Source: Chitinophaga terrae (ex Kim and Jung 2007) (lineage in GTDB: Bacteria; Bacteroidota; Bacteroidia; Chitinophagales; Chitinophagaceae). Taken from it: 64,000 bases of DNA. Below are positions 45,958 through 54,961 of this stretch, piece after piece; positions within the stretch are counted from its first letter, which is position 1, and each line of letters opens with the position of its first letter. The notes below the pieces were generated by a model. The model saw only the letters and a program-made list of their open reading frames with translations. It was not told the origin of the DNA and searched no databases. Made by a program: the position numbers and the translations under genes. The stretch is taken from contig NZ_FNRL01000029.1 in assembly GCF_900107795.1 (NCBI RefSeq), positions 1 through 64,000 on the forward strand, written 5' to 3'.

Positions 45958-46781
45958 CCGATCACCAGCTTCCTGAGCTGCCTGGCAGCCAATGCCAGTT
46001 GTTCTTTTTCGTCTGTCTGGATAAGTGAAACCAGTTGAGATGTATGTACGGGTAAGTTGATCCGCTCTCTTTTCAGCCAGGTTACCAATTGCCTGATGTC
46101 GTGCAGCAATACGCTGGTATCATGCCAGTCGCCCAGCAGTTCTCCTCCTTTCCGCATTTCTTCCACCAGTTTTTTACCGCCATACGAAACAGGCAAAACC
46201 TCCGACAATATGGTAAGCTGGTAATACAGCGCTTTCACTTTTTTTCTCTCTTCATGCCATACTTCATGATGTGCATTGCTGGGAGGAACGGTGATCTGTG
46301 CGCGTTGCCTGTTAAGGAATGTTATCAGCGCTTCCATTGCCTGGTCGTTGTCCAGGTCTTTGGTTGCCTGGCGGAACCTTTCAGGCAGGGTATCCAGTTT
46401 TTTAAGGGTCGTGTGTTTAATAGCGGCTTTTAGCATCTCTATGGCAGTGGCCTGCCTTGTTTTCAGCAGGAGGTGCGCATGTGAGAAGCGTGTCTTTGCT
46501 TTTCTTTCGTAGCGTTTCAGGTGCATTTCCTGCAGGTGCGTATCCCTGGCGGCTCCGCCGATGCTTTGCAGCAGCCTGACAAGATGAAGATGTTTGCCGG
46601 CGCCGAATGAGTAACCGGGCAGTTGTTGGGCGAGGGAGAAAAATGCCCTTAGTTTTTTGGTAGCCACCCGGATGGCGTGTACGGCTTTGGGGTCGGCCGG
46701 TTGATCCGCTAACCCTTTGTACGCATGCAGTACCACGTCACATTCCTGGCGCAAATAATCATATAGAGCTTTGGACAGCAT
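45936..46781 (-). CDS. CHAD-domain protein
   Basis: A 281-aa all-helical protein with the CHAD fold: AVHAIRVATKKLRAFFSLA (about residues 54-72) and a second half with EVWHEERKKVKALYYQL. Conserved His and basic residues in these helices bind polyphosphate. No CYTH triphosphatase domain is attached or nearby. The end overlaps hutG by 22 bp on the opposite strand. Polyphosphate binding is family knowledge; the cellular role is unknown. Confidence 0.8.
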   Translation of the reverse strand: MLSKALYDYLRQECDVVLHAYKGLADQPADPKAVHAIRVATKKLRAFFSLAQQLPGYSFGAGKHLHLVRLLQSIGGAARDTHLQEMHLKRYERKAKTRFSHAHLLLKTRQATAIEMLKAAIKHTTLKKLDTLPERFRQATKDLDNDQAMEALITFLNRQRAQITVPPSNAHHEVWHEERKKVKALYYQLTILSEVLPVSYGGKKLVEEMRKGGELLGDWHDTSVLLHDIRQLVTWLKRERINLPVHTSQLVSLIQTDEKEQLALAARQLRKLVIGQEASPQ

Positions 46782-46809
46782 CTACCTAAGATAAAAAAAA
46801 TCAATCGGT

Positions 46810-46841
46810 TTTGAACGTTATTAAAAGAATTAATATATTTG
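46810..46841 (+). promoter_or_regulatory. Bacteroidota-type promoter for the 194-aa secreted protein
   Basis: TTTG at 46810-46813 and TATATTTG at 46834-46841 match the -33/-7 consensus with 20 bp between. The start codon is 19 bp after the -7 element. Confidence 0.65.
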
Positions 46842-46860
46842 CGCACTAAATTTTTTTAAT

Positions 46861-47445
46861 ATGAAACGTTTCCCCAAACTACTAATGTTAGGAATGCTAT
46901 GCTGCCTCTCCACAGCGGTTTTTGCTCAAAAGATCAAACTTCAGAACGGCGACCTCTCTGTATTTGAAGGACAGAAAGAATTGAATGTCGAGTTTACCTA
47001 TGACAATTTGAAAGTTGGCAAGGAAGACGAAGCCGACTATGTAAAAAGAAGAACTGCCGAATACAACAACAAGGAGGCAGGAAAAGGCGACAACTGGGCC
47101 AAAGCCTGGGTAGATGACAGGAAGAACAGGTTTGAACCGAAATTTGACGAGTTATTCAACGAGAATGGCGATATCAAAGTAGGATCTTATCCTTCCGCCA
47201 AGTACACCATGGTTTTCCACACCACATTTATTGAACCTGGTTTTAACGTAGGCGTTGTACGTAAAAACTCGTACATCGATGCGGAAGTTACCATCGTCGA
47301 AACAGCTTCCCGCAAAGAAGTGGCAAAGATCTCCATCGATAACGCTCCCGGCAGAATGATGGGTATGGACTTCGATACCGGCATGCGCATCACCGAATCC
47401 TACGCCGTATCCGGCAAGAAGCTCGCTAAGTTCGTGCGTAAATAG
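46861..47445 (+). CDS. Secreted protein of unknown function
   Basis: A 194-aa protein with a signal peptide (LMLGMLCCLSTAVFAQ). The mature part is charged, with an AEYNNKEAGKGDNWAKAWVDDRKNRFEPKF segment broken between a beta-rich start and end. No domain recognised; similar proteins occur in other Bacteroidota. The stop TAG is followed at once by TTTCACGC, so the gene ends at the left terminus of palindromic repeat copy 2. Confidence 0.6.
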   Translation: MKRFPKLLMLGMLCCLSTAVFAQKIKLQNGDLSVFEGQKELNVEFTYDNLKVGKEDEADYVKRRTAEYNNKEAGKGDNWAKAWVDDRKNRFEPKFDELFNENGDIKVGSYPSAKYTMVFHTTFIEPGFNVGVVRKNSYIDAEVTIVETASRKEVAKISIDNAPGRMMGMDFDTGMRITESYAVSGKKLAKFVRK

Positions 47446-47627
47446 TTTCACGCAAAGGAGCAAAGAAAAGCAAAGGCGCATAAGATTTTTTGATCGAAGC
47501 GAATTTTAAGAAGCAAAGGGATGAGGATTATGTTTTATAACACAATCTTCGCTCTCTTTGCTTTCTTATTTTCATCTTAAAAAAAATCTTATGCGCCTTT
47601 GCTTTTCTTTGCGCCTTTGCGTGAAAC
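47445..47627. repeat. Dispersed palindromic repeat, copy 2
   Basis: Arms of 47 bp (47445-47491 and 47581-47627) pair in 46 positions, starting GTTTCACGC and ending GCGTGAAAC. The core has the CGAAGCGAATTTTAAG module on the left, then an inner stem. The first base is the G of the upstream TAG stop, the last base is the C of the purU CTA stop, so both convergent genes end exactly on the element. TA flanks both ends. Confidence 0.9.
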
Positions 47628-48496
47628 TAAAACACGATGGTTTTGTTGCCGTGCAGGATCACACGGTCGTCTATGTGGGCTTTCACGGCACGGGTAAGTA
47701 CCTGTCGTTCGATGTCGCGGCCTAACATGACAAGATCTTCCACGGTGTGTTTATGGCTTACCCTCGCTACATCCTGTTCAATGATAGGCCCTTCGTCGAG
47801 TTCATCTGTAACGTAGTGGGCGGTGGCGCCTATCAGTTTTACTCCTCTTGCATACGCGTTCTGGTATGGTTTTGCACCTGCGAAAGCAGGCAGGAAGGAA
47901 TGATGGATGTTGATGATGCGCTGGGGGAAGTGTTTAACGAAATTGGCCGAAAGGATCTGCATATAACGGGCCAGTACGGTGAAGTCGACCTGGTGATCGT
48001 GCAGCAACTGTATGGTTTTGGCTTCCTGTTCAGCTTTGTTGGCGGCAGTTACCGGGATATGATGGAATGGGATGCCAAAATTGGCCACATCTTTTTCCAG
48101 GGTCCGGTGATTGCTGATCACAAGTGGTATATCTACCTGCAACTCCCCGCTTTTCCATCTCCATAATAATTCCAGCAGGCAATGGTCGTAGGCCGATACC
48201 ATGATAGCCATTTGTTTACGGCGATCGGAATAATCTATGGTCCATTCCATTTGCAGGGGAGTGGCTACCTGTGCCTGGAAGGCAGCTTCCAGCGCAGCTT
48301 TATCGAGGTTCGGCAGGAGGAATTCCATACGCATGAAAAATAAACCTTCCCGCGGATCAGTACTGTGTTGACTGGCATCCAGTATATTTGCACCGGATTG
48401 GTATAGGAACTGCGATACGCCGGCTACTATACCTGGTTTATCAGGACAGCAGATCAGCAGGCATGCAGTAGGCTGTTGTGTATTACTAAAAAGCAT
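47627..48496 (-). CDS. purU: Formyltetrahydrofolate deformylase
   Basis: A 289-aa enzyme that hydrolyses 10-formyl-THF to THF and formate. An N-terminal ACT domain (about residues 10-85, [11 protein letters not shown]) is followed by a formyltransferase domain with [16 protein letters not shown] (about residues 211-226) and the [16 protein letters not shown] segment. ACT domains usually bind an amino acid, glycine in E. coli PurU. The gene stands alone and ends on repeat copy 2. Confidence 0.9.
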   Translation of the reverse strand: MLFSNTQQPTACLLICCPDKPGIVAGVSQFLYQSGANILDASQHSTDPREGLFFMRMEFLLPNLDKAALEAAFQAQVATPLQMEWTIDYSDRRKQMAIMVSAYDHCLLELLWRWKSGELQVDIPLVISNHRTLEKDVANFGIPFHHIPVTAANKAEQEAKTIQLLHDHQVDFTVLARYMQILSANFVKHFPQRIINIHHSFLPAFAGAKPYQNAYARGVKLIGATAHYVTDELDEGPIIEQDVARVSHKHTVEDLVMLGRDIERQVLTRAVKAHIDDRVILHGNKTIVF

Positions 48497-48529
48497 AATC
48501 CCTAAAATATAAATTAAATATCATCTCAT

Positions 48530-49018
48530 TTGAAAAAAATAGGATTGATGTCAGATACCCACAATTATCTGCATCCACAAGTATTTAAGTATTTTGAAGA
48601 CGTAGATGAGATATGGCATGCGGGAGATATAGGGAATGCAGGACTGGCCGACCAATTGGAGGCATTTAAGCCTTTCAGGGCGGTTTACGGCAATATCGAC
48701 GGGGCAGATATCCGTATCCGTTACCCCGAAGTATTAAGGTTCACAGTAGAAGATGTTCCCGTTTTGATGATACATATAGGCGGTTACCCGGGAAAATACG
48801 CCCCGGGCGTGAAAGCCATGATACAGCAGCAGCCTCCCAAACTATTTATCAGCGGCCATTCGCACATTCTGAAGGTGATACCCGACCCGGCACTGCATTT
48901 GTTGCATATGAACCCGGGCGCCTGCGGACAACAGGGATGGCATAAAGTGAAAACCTTATTACGGTTCAGGATCGACGCCGGGAACATCCAGGAACTTGAA
49001 GTGATAGAGCTTCCCTGA
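48530..49018 (+). CDS. YfcE-type metallophosphoesterase
   Basis: A 162-aa calcineurin-like phosphoesterase with all core metal motifs: SDTHNYL (residues 7-13), HAGDIGN, YGNIDGADIR and the C-terminal SGHSHI. Small members are phosphodiesterases or nucleases; the substrate here is not known. It lies 30 bp before the DUF4421 gene on the same strand, so one transcript is possible. Confidence 0.85.
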   Translation: MKKIGLMSDTHNYLHPQVFKYFEDVDEIWHAGDIGNAGLADQLEAFKPFRAVYGNIDGADIRIRYPEVLRFTVEDVPVLMIHIGGYPGKYAPGVKAMIQQQPPKLFISGHSHILKVIPDPALHLLHMNPGACGQQGWHKVKTLLRFRIDAGNIQELEVIELP

Positions 49019-49047
49019 TCATTTTTCATCTTACAACCTACAACATA

Positions 49048-50100
49048 ATGAATCTACGATACTGGATAGTATTACTGTTAGGAATTACCACGATCGGCCA
49101 GGCAAGGGGGCAGGGACGCTTCCTGAAATGGCTGAAAACAGAGAATGATACAGCGTATATCGCCGATTACACGGAAGATATCACTTTCAGGCTCTATGGT
49201 TCCCGCAAATACACCAAGTATGATATCATAGACAGGAAAAATAAAACAGATGTCCTCTATCGCCCCAATACCCCATTCAACGTTGGATTTGGAGCTAATT
49301 ACCGCTTCCTCGGCATCAACATCGGCTTCAATCTTCCCTTTATTAACCGCCATAATGATAAATACGGGAAAACCAAGTATATCGACCTGCAATCGCATAT
49401 TTACCTGCGCAAGATCGTAGTCGATTTCTATGGCCAGTACTATAAAGGCTATTACATTGCCAATCCTGAAAAGGTATTCGGGAAAGAATATGCAGCCCGG
49501 CATCCCTACCCGCAAAGGCCGGATCTGCGCAACATCGATTTCGGGCTGAATGTCCAGTATGTGTTTAATGATAAACGGTTTTCGTACCGGGCGCCTAACC
49601 TGCAGAACGAATACCAGCACAAAAGCGCCGGGTCGCTTATTGTAGGCGGAGAGATCTTCCTGGGCAGGATCAAAGGCGATTCTTCCCTGATCCCTCCTAA
49701 CATGCAGGACACCCTGTTCCTTAGAGAGCTGCCTTTTTATAAGACCAATATTTCTTCCCTGGCTGCCAATGTAGGCTATGCCTATACATTCGTATTGAAG
49801 CAGCACTTCTTCCTGTCGCTGTCGCTGACCGCCGGTTTGGGAGGCAATGCTACCAGTCTTTTCCTGGAAAACGGGGAGGTGAAACGGAATGTAGGGATAC
49901 AGTTCAGCAATACGGTAAGAGCTTCTATGGGATATAATTCGCATCGTTATTTTGCCGGGGTCCATTACGTTGGCATGGCTACCCGAAGCGGGATGGCGGT
50001 ACCGCATACCTACCAGACCTTTGGTACAGGTAATTTCAGGGTTAGCCTGGTAAGGCGGTTCGCCCTGAAAAAACCTTTATGGAATATGAAAGCGATCTAG
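49048..50100 (+). CDS. DUF4421 outer-membrane-like protein
   Basis: A 350-aa exported protein with a signal peptide (IVLLLGITTIGQARGQG). Many alternating strands (TPFNVGFGANYRFLGINIGF; SLSLTAGLGGNATSLF) suggest a beta-barrel in the outer membrane. DUF4421 is widespread in Bacteroidota and has no known role. The stop overlaps the end of the convergent LOG gene by 4 bp. Confidence 0.75.
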   Translation: MNLRYWIVLLLGITTIGQARGQGRFLKWLKTENDTAYIADYTEDITFRLYGSRKYTKYDIIDRKNKTDVLYRPNTPFNVGFGANYRFLGINIGFNLPFINRHNDKYGKTKYIDLQSHIYLRKIVVDFYGQYYKGYYIANPEKVFGKEYAARHPYPQRPDLRNIDFGLNVQYVFNDKRFSYRAPNLQNEYQHKSAGSLIVGGEIFLGRIKGDSSLIPPNMQDTLFLRELPFYKTNISSLAANVGYAYTFVLKQHFFLSLSLTAGLGGNATSLFLENGEVKRNVGIQFSNTVRASMGYNSHRYFAGVHYVGMATRSGMAVPHTYQTFGTGNFRVSLVRRFALKKPLWNMKAI

Positions 50101-50678
50101 CTTTTTTCCGGTGTTATCCACTTTGTTTTAAGCGGGGGCTGGTATTGTTCCAGTTTCACCAGCAGTTCGTCTATCCTGTTGCTATGCAGCAGCATCTCCT
50201 TGTTCTCGGTAGTTAAGAATGCTTTGCTGTTCATGGTTTGCGCCAGTTGCAGCAACGGATCGTAGAAGCCGTTGGTGTTCAGCAGGCCTACAGGTTTCCT
50301 GTGCAGGCCCAGCTGGCCCCAGGTAAGCATTTCAAAGAGTTCTTCCATGGTGCCGAAGCCGCCCGGAAGCGCTATTACAGCATCGCTCAACTCGTTCATT
50401 TTGGTTTTGCGTTCGTGCATTGTGTCTACCAGTATCAGCTCTGTCAGATCATTATGTGCCAGTTCTTTTTGTTGAAGAAAATAAGGCAATACGCCTATTA
50501 CCTTTCCGTTGGCTTGCAATGCGCCGTCGGCTACTGCGCCCATCAATCCTACTTTTGCGCCTCCGTACACCAACGTCAATCCCCGTTTGGCAAGGGCCTG
50601 GCCAAGCTCATAGGCCTGTTGTAGGTATGCAGGTTCATTGCCTGCACTGGATCCGCAAAAAACGACTACACTTTTCAT
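50097..50678 (-). CDS. LOG-family (TIGR00730) nucleotide 5'-monophosphate phosphoribohydrolase
   Basis: A 193-aa Rossmann-like protein with the LOG motif PGGFGTMEELFE (about residues 105-116) and the VVFCGSS start. Members cleave the N-glycosidic bond of cytokinin riboside or AMP-like monophosphates. The exact substrate in Bacteroidota is unknown. It follows the HD-like protein gene by 3 bp. Confidence 0.85.
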   Translation of the reverse strand: MKSVVVFCGSSAGNEPAYLQQAYELGQALAKRGLTLVYGGAKVGLMGAVADGALQANGKVIGVLPYFLQQKELAHNDLTELILVDTMHERKTKMNELSDAVIALPGGFGTMEELFEMLTWGQLGLHRKPVGLLNTNGFYDPLLQLAQTMNSKAFLTTENKEMLLHSNRIDELLVKLEQYQPPLKTKWITPEKS

Positions 50679-50681
50679 AGT

Positions 50682-51311
50682 TTATAAATTGGTTATTTCT
50701 GTTTCAATATTTTTTCTTGCTGCCGCCTCGTAGCGGGAGCGGAATTCGGCTGTTTTATAGATGGCCGGCATTTGCAGGAAATGTTGCAATACCTTTTTCC
50801 TGCCTGGTTTATAAAGAAGATCCGGGTATTGGATGTATTCCTGCCTGATCTGCCGCGTGTATGCTTCATAGATGGCTGGCTCAGCTCCGAGGATCTGCAG
50901 GTCAAAGTCGAGCAGGTAATCCACGTCGGGTTGCTGATCTGCATTTACATGGGTTTTGGTAGCCATGATATATGCTTTAACCCTGGCTGTTTTTTCGGCA
51001 GGGAAGCCTGTTCTTTCCAGGTGTTGTACCGCTGCTTCGGCGCTTTCTTCTTCATTCGTTTTACTGCTTGCATTGTATACATAGTCATGGAAGAAGATAG
51101 AAAAAGCAACAACGTCTGTTTCCCTCAGCAGGGAAGCGTATTCCTGCAGGGAATTGAACATGGCCTGTATATGATGCAGGGTATGGTAATAACGGCCCTT
51201 GCTTTCGTAGGCCAGTACCAGGTCTGCGAAGGTTTGGTCGGTAAACTGGCGATCGGTGGTAATGGATTGATGGAGCTGGTTCCAATGGGCCTTAAGTTCG
51301 TCTGTTAACAT
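50682..51311 (-). CDS. HD-superfamily-like predicted phosphohydrolase
   Basis: A 209-aa helical protein with HTLHHIQAMF (about residues 39-48) and FFHDYVYN (about residues 72-79), the histidines and Asp of a divergent HD metal site; DVDYLLDFDLQILG follows. COG4339-type proteins share this pattern. Substrate unknown. It precedes the LOG gene in the same operon, so the two may act on related nucleotides. Confidence 0.75.
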   Translation of the reverse strand: MLTDELKAHWNQLHQSITTDRQFTDQTFADLVLAYESKGRYYHTLHHIQAMFNSLQEYASLLRETDVVAFSIFFHDYVYNASSKTNEEESAEAAVQHLERTGFPAEKTARVKAYIMATKTHVNADQQPDVDYLLDFDLQILGAEPAIYEAYTRQIRQEYIQYPDLLYKPGRKKVLQHFLQMPAIYKTAEFRSRYEAAARKNIETEITNL

Positions 51312-51374
51312 AGCAGGCAGATAATAGTACAGAGCGAAGATAAAGGTTTTGGGGAGATGGGTTGATTGAAAATA

Positions 51375-51410
51375 AAAAGGTTGTCTCTATTAGAACAGAG
51401 ACAACCTTTT
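51375..51410 (-). terminator. Terminator of the aconitase gene
   Basis: AAAAGGTTGTCTCT pairs perfectly with AGAGACAACCTTTT around an 8-nt loop. On the minus strand a T-run follows. Confidence 0.85.
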
Positions 51411-51432
51411 CCATTACTTAAACCGGGAAAGA

Positions 51433-53700
51433 CTATGCTTTCGCGAATTGAGCGCGGATCACATTCAGCGCGCCGCCTGCTTTGAACCACTCGATCTGTT
51501 GTTCGTTGTACGTGTGGTTTACAGGGAACTGCTCAGTAGAACCGTCTTTATGATGCAATTCGATGGTTAATTGTTTACCTGGTGCGAATTCGGTAAGGCC
51601 GAGGATATCGATGGTATCATCTTCCTGGATCTTATCGTAATCTTCTTTATCAGCGAAGGTCAGCGCGAGCATACCTTGCTTTTTCAGGTTAGTTTCGTGG
51701 ATACGCGCGAAGGATTTAACCAGGATCGCACGAACGCCGAGGTGACGTGGTTCCATTGCAGCGTGTTCGCGGCTGGAGCCTTCACCATAGTTTTCGTCAC
51801 CCACTACAACAGCGCCTAAACCAGCAGCCTTGTAAGCGCGCATGGTTGCAGGAACAGGACCGTATTCGCCGGTCAGTGCATTCTTAACGGTATCGGTTTT
51901 ATCGTTGAAGGCGTTCACTGCGCCAATCAGCATGTTGTTGGAGATGTTATCCAGGTGGCCGCGGTATTTCAACCATGGACCAGCCATAGAGATGTGGTCA
52001 GTGGTACATTTGCCTTTCGCTTTGATGAGGAGTTTCAGACCTTTCAGATCAGTGCCTTCCCATGCAGCGAATGGAGCCAGCAGTTGCAGACGATCGGAGG
52101 TAGGAGAAACAATTACCTGAACGCCGCTACCGTCTTCGGCAGGAGCCTGGTAACCTGCATCTTCCACAGCGAACCCTTTAACCGGCAGTTCAAAGCCTTT
52201 AGGTTCATCCAGCTTCACATCTTCGCCGTTCTTGTTTTTCAGGGTATCTGTCAGCGGGTTGAAAGTAAGGTCGCCGGCAATAGCCAGGGCAGTAACGATT
52301 TCAGGAGAAGCAACGAAAGCGTGGGTAGAAGCCAGACCGTCGTTCCTTTTCGCGAAGTTACGGTTGAAGGAAGTGATGATAGAGTTCTTGCGGTTAGGAT
52401 CATCGATGTGACGAGCCCATTGACCGATGCAAGGACCGCAGGCGTTAGCCAGCACTACACCGCCCACTTTGTCGAATGTGTTCAGTAAACCGTCTCTTTC
52501 GATGGTGTAACGAACCAGTTCAGAACCTGGGGTGATGGTATATTCAGATTTCATTTCCAGGCCTTTGTCCAGGGCTTGCTGAGCCAGGGATGCAGAGCGG
52601 GAAATATCTTCGTAGGAAGAGTTGGTGCAGGAACCGATGAGGGCTACTTCCAGTTTCTCAGGCCAGTTGTTTTCTTTTACTGCCTGTGCAAACTTAGAGA
52701 TAGGCCAAGCCAGATCCGGGGTAAACGGACCATTTACATATGGTTCCAGTTCATCCAGGTTGATCTCGATCAGTTGATCGTAGTATTTTGCAGGATCGGC
52801 ATATACTTCAGCATCCGGGCGGAGGTGATCTTTCACTGCATCGGCCAGGGTAGCTACTTCAGTTCTGCCGGTGATTTTCAGGTATTCAGCCATTTTGCTG
52901 TCATAAGCAAACAGAGAGCAGGTAGCACCGATCTCAGCGCCCATGTTACAGATAGTAGCTTTACCGGTTGCGCTGAAGCTGTCGGCGCCTTCGCCAAAGT
53001 ATTCCACGATTGCACCGGTACCGCCTTTTACGGTGAGGATACCAGCCACTTTCAGGATAATATCTTTTGCAGAGGTCCATCCGCTCATTTTACCGGTCAG
53101 TTTAACACCGATCAGTTTTGGCATTTTAAGTTCCCAAGGTAAGCCAGCCATTACGTCTACAGCGTCTGCACCGCCAACACCGATAGCCACCATACCCAAA
53201 CCACCTGCGTTAGGAGTGTGAGAGTCAGTTCCGATCATCATACCACCAGGGAAAGCATAGTTTTCCAGTACTACCTGGTGAATAATACCTGCACCTGGTT
53301 TCCAGAAACCGATACCGTATTTGTCAGAGATAGAAGAAAGGAAATCGTAAACTTCTTTGTTAGTGTCAATAGCCGTCGCCAAGTCTTGCTTTGCGCCAAC
53401 TTTTGCCTGTATAAGGTGGTCACAGTGAACAGTGGAGGGAACCGCAACTTTATCACGGCCGCAGGTCATAAACTGGAGCAATGCCATTTGGGCGGTTGCA
53501 TCCTGCATAGCTACGCGATCCGGAGCAAATTCAACATAGGATTTGCCTCTTTCGTAGGGCGTGGTAGTAGGTGCATACAGATGAGCGTACAAAATCTTCT
53601 CGGCAAGTGTCAGCGGACGACCCAGCATTTTACGGGTTGCTTCCACTTTACCCGGTAGTGCCGCATACACTTTTTTAATCATGTCAATATCAAACACCAT
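51433..53700 (-). CDS. acn: Aconitate hydratase
   Basis: A 755-aa TCA-cycle enzyme that isomerises citrate to isocitrate. The single Cys ligand of the 4Fe-4S cluster is in [12 protein letters not shown] and the pair is in [21 protein letters not shown] and [15 protein letters not shown] are the active-site segments. Its length resembles mitochondrial aconitase rather than AcnB. A TAATTTTG -7-like element lies at 53739-53746 on the minus strand, without a clear -33. Confidence 0.95.
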   Translation of the reverse strand: MVFDIDMIKKVYAALPGKVEATRKMLGRPLTLAEKILYAHLYAPTTTPYERGKSYVEFAPDRVAMQDATAQMALLQFMTCGRDKVAVPSTVHCDHLIQAKVGAKQDLATAIDTNKEVYDFLSSISDKYGIGFWKPGAGIIHQVVLENYAFPGGMMIGTDSHTPNAGGLGMVAIGVGGADAVDVMAGLPWELKMPKLIGVKLTGKMSGWTSAKDIILKVAGILTVKGGTGAIVEYFGEGADSFSATGKATICNMGAEIGATCSLFAYDSKMAEYLKITGRTEVATLADAVKDHLRPDAEVYADPAKYYDQLIEINLDELEPYVNGPFTPDLAWPISKFAQAVKENNWPEKLEVALIGSCTNSSYEDISRSASLAQQALDKGLEMKSEYTITPGSELVRYTIERDGLLNTFDKVGGVVLANACGPCIGQWARHIDDPNRKNSIITSFNRNFAKRNDGLASTHAFVASPEIVTALAIAGDLTFNPLTDTLKNKNGEDVKLDEPKGFELPVKGFAVEDAGYQAPAEDGSGVQVIVSPTSDRLQLLAPFAAWEGTDLKGLKLLIKAKGKCTTDHISMAGPWLKYRGHLDNISNNMLIGAVNAFNDKTDTVKNALTGEYGPVPATMRAYKAAGLGAVVVGDENYGEGSSREHAAMEPRHLGVRAILVKSFARIHETNLKKQGMLALTFADKEDYDKIQEDDTIDILGLTEFAPGKQLTIELHHKDGSTEQFPVNHTYNEQQIEWFKAGGALNVIRAQFAKA

Positions 53701-53789
53701 GGGAAAAAAAATATTTAAGAGCGGTTAAAAATTGCTCGCAAAATTAACTAAAAACAAACAAGTTTTTAAATTAAAAAACGTAAGATATA

Positions 53790-53880
53790 ATTGGCTGAGC
53801 CGGAACCCCTAGTACCGAAAACGTTCACCAGGGCGGCGAAAAACGGCTGAAAGGGCTGTGGTAGCCAGATAGGTGGTTAT
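53790..53880. other. GC-rich block in the aconitase-pspC gap
   Basis: The gap between acn and the pspC-like gene (53701-54047) has no convincing gene. Most of it is AT-rich, but this block (GGCTGAGCCGGAACCCC, then GGCGGCGAAAAACGG and GGCTGAAAGGGCTG) is GC-rich and could fold. No known riboswitch or ncRNA family is recognised. Confidence 0.25.
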
Positions 53881-54012
53881 TTCATTTTAACATTTTGATG
53901 GGGATTTTTCTTCTCATCCAATAGCGCCGCTGAAGCTGATTTAACGAAATGATTATTTTAAATAATTGATATTCAATATATAGATAATTTGTTATGCAAC
54001 CTGGCCGGACTC

Positions 54013-54043
54013 TTGTTTTTACTATCGGAATTTGATAAATTTG
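54013..54043 (+). promoter_or_regulatory. Promoter of the pspC-like gene, close to a leaderless start
   Basis: TTG at 54013-54015 and TAAATTTG at 54036-54043 fit the Bacteroidota consensus with 20 bp spacing. The ATG at 54048 is only 4 bp after the -7 element, so the transcript would start at or very near the start codon. Confidence 0.45.
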
Positions 54044-54047
54044 ATTT

Positions 54048-54269
54048 ATGAACCGTATAAAAGATTTTGTGGAATGGAAGGCGTTTGGCGTGTGTGCCGC
54101 TATTGGGGAAAAACTGGGAGTGGCCTCATCACGCATACGCATCTTTTTCATCTATGCCACCTTTCTGACAATGGGTTCACCCCTCATTGTTTATATGATC
54201 CTCGCCTTTTGGGTTAACATGAAAGCATACATCCAGAACGCCAGGAGAAACCCTTTACGTTACTTATAG
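54048..54269 (+). CDS. Small PspC-domain protein
   Basis: A 73-aa protein formed of one PspC domain: FGVCAAIGEKLGVASSRIRIFFI (residues 13-35 in two parts) and a second hydrophobic helix with SPLIVYMILAFWV. The domain usually anchors envelope-stress regulators in the membrane. No PspA or PspB is nearby. The stop lies 8 bp before palindromic repeat copy 3. Confidence 0.75.
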   Translation: MNRIKDFVEWKAFGVCAAIGEKLGVASSRIRIFFIYATFLTMGSPLIVYMILAFWVNMKAYIQNARRNPLRYL

Positions 54270-54277
54270 CTCTCGGA

Positions 54278-54487
54278 GTTTCACGCAAAGGAGTTTCACG
54301 CAAAGAGGCAAAGAAGCAAAGAAGCATAAGAAGTTTTTTTAAGGAAAATAAGAAAGCAAAGGAGTTGAAGATTGTGTTATATAACATAATTTTCAACTCC
54401 TTTGCTTTCTTAAAATTCGCTTCGGTCAAAATATCTTATGCTTCTTTGCTTCTTTGCCTCTTTGCGTGAAACTCCTTCGCGTGAAAC
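54278..54487. repeat. Dispersed palindromic repeat, copy 3 (inverted, doubled ends)
   Basis: Perfect 39-bp arms lie at 54293-54331 and 54434-54472, beginning GTTTCACGC. An inner perfect 20-bp stem pairs 54350-54369 with 54392-54411, around a TGTTATATAACA loop palindrome. The TTCGCTTCGG module is on the right here, so this copy is inverted relative to copies 1 and 2. A second terminus is present outside each arm (GTTTCACGC at 54278-54286, GCGTGAAAC at 54479-54487). The minus-strand gene stop follows directly at 54488. Confidence 0.9.
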
Positions 54488-54892
54488 CTACTCGAGGTGG
54501 AAGTTGGTCATCGCATGGTAGTGGTTCTGCAATTCGTTTAATGTAATGGGCGCGTTCAGACTCCTGGTTTCGTCCCGGTAATGCAGTTGCAGTAAAGGCT
54601 CATGCCCTGGTTCAAAAAATCTTACAGAAAACGGCCCTCTTACATATAAGTCGCCGCCACCTTTGGTTGAACCGGCTTCATCTTTGTGAAACTGCAGTTT
54701 TAGCAAGGTTTCAGGAGTCAGGTGTATCGGAACCAGGTTGTCCAGGTCGTACCAATACTCGTTGTCGCCTTCCGTTGCTACTAACACTTTTTTTTCGAAA
54801 TGATCCACCTGTACAATGGTTCCTTCTTTCTCTGCTCCTCCATAGTTTGTGATAACGGTATCACCAGATTTTAAATCGTGAATGTTAATCAT
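54488..54892 (-). CDS. Conserved hypothetical protein, SH3-like start
   Basis: A 134-aa soluble protein. The N-terminal 50 residues (LKSGDTVITNYGGAEKEGTIVQV) look like a small SH3-like barrel; the rest is beta-rich with no motif. I recognise it only as a type seen in Bacteroidota. The stop is directly beside repeat copy 3. No operon partner. Confidence 0.55.
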   Translation of the reverse strand: MINIHDLKSGDTVITNYGGAEKEGTIVQVDHFEKKVLVATEGDNEYWYDLDNLVPIHLTPETLLKLQFHKDEAGSTKGGGDLYVRGPFSVRFFEPGHEPLLQLHYRDETRSLNAPITLNELQNHYHAMTNFHLE

Positions 54893-54961
54893 AGTGAGCT
54901 GGATTTAGTGCACTATGAATTTACAGAAAAGAAGGTAAAGCAGCAAAAAAGGAGTCGTTAA

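Noticed and set aside
53882-54151. 89-aa open frame on the minus strand
   Set aside because: It overlaps the start and promoter of the pspC-like gene antisense, has no domain and unusual composition.
36781-54487. CRISPR array built from the repeats
   Set aside because: The units are long palindromes kilobases apart, not short direct repeats with spacers.
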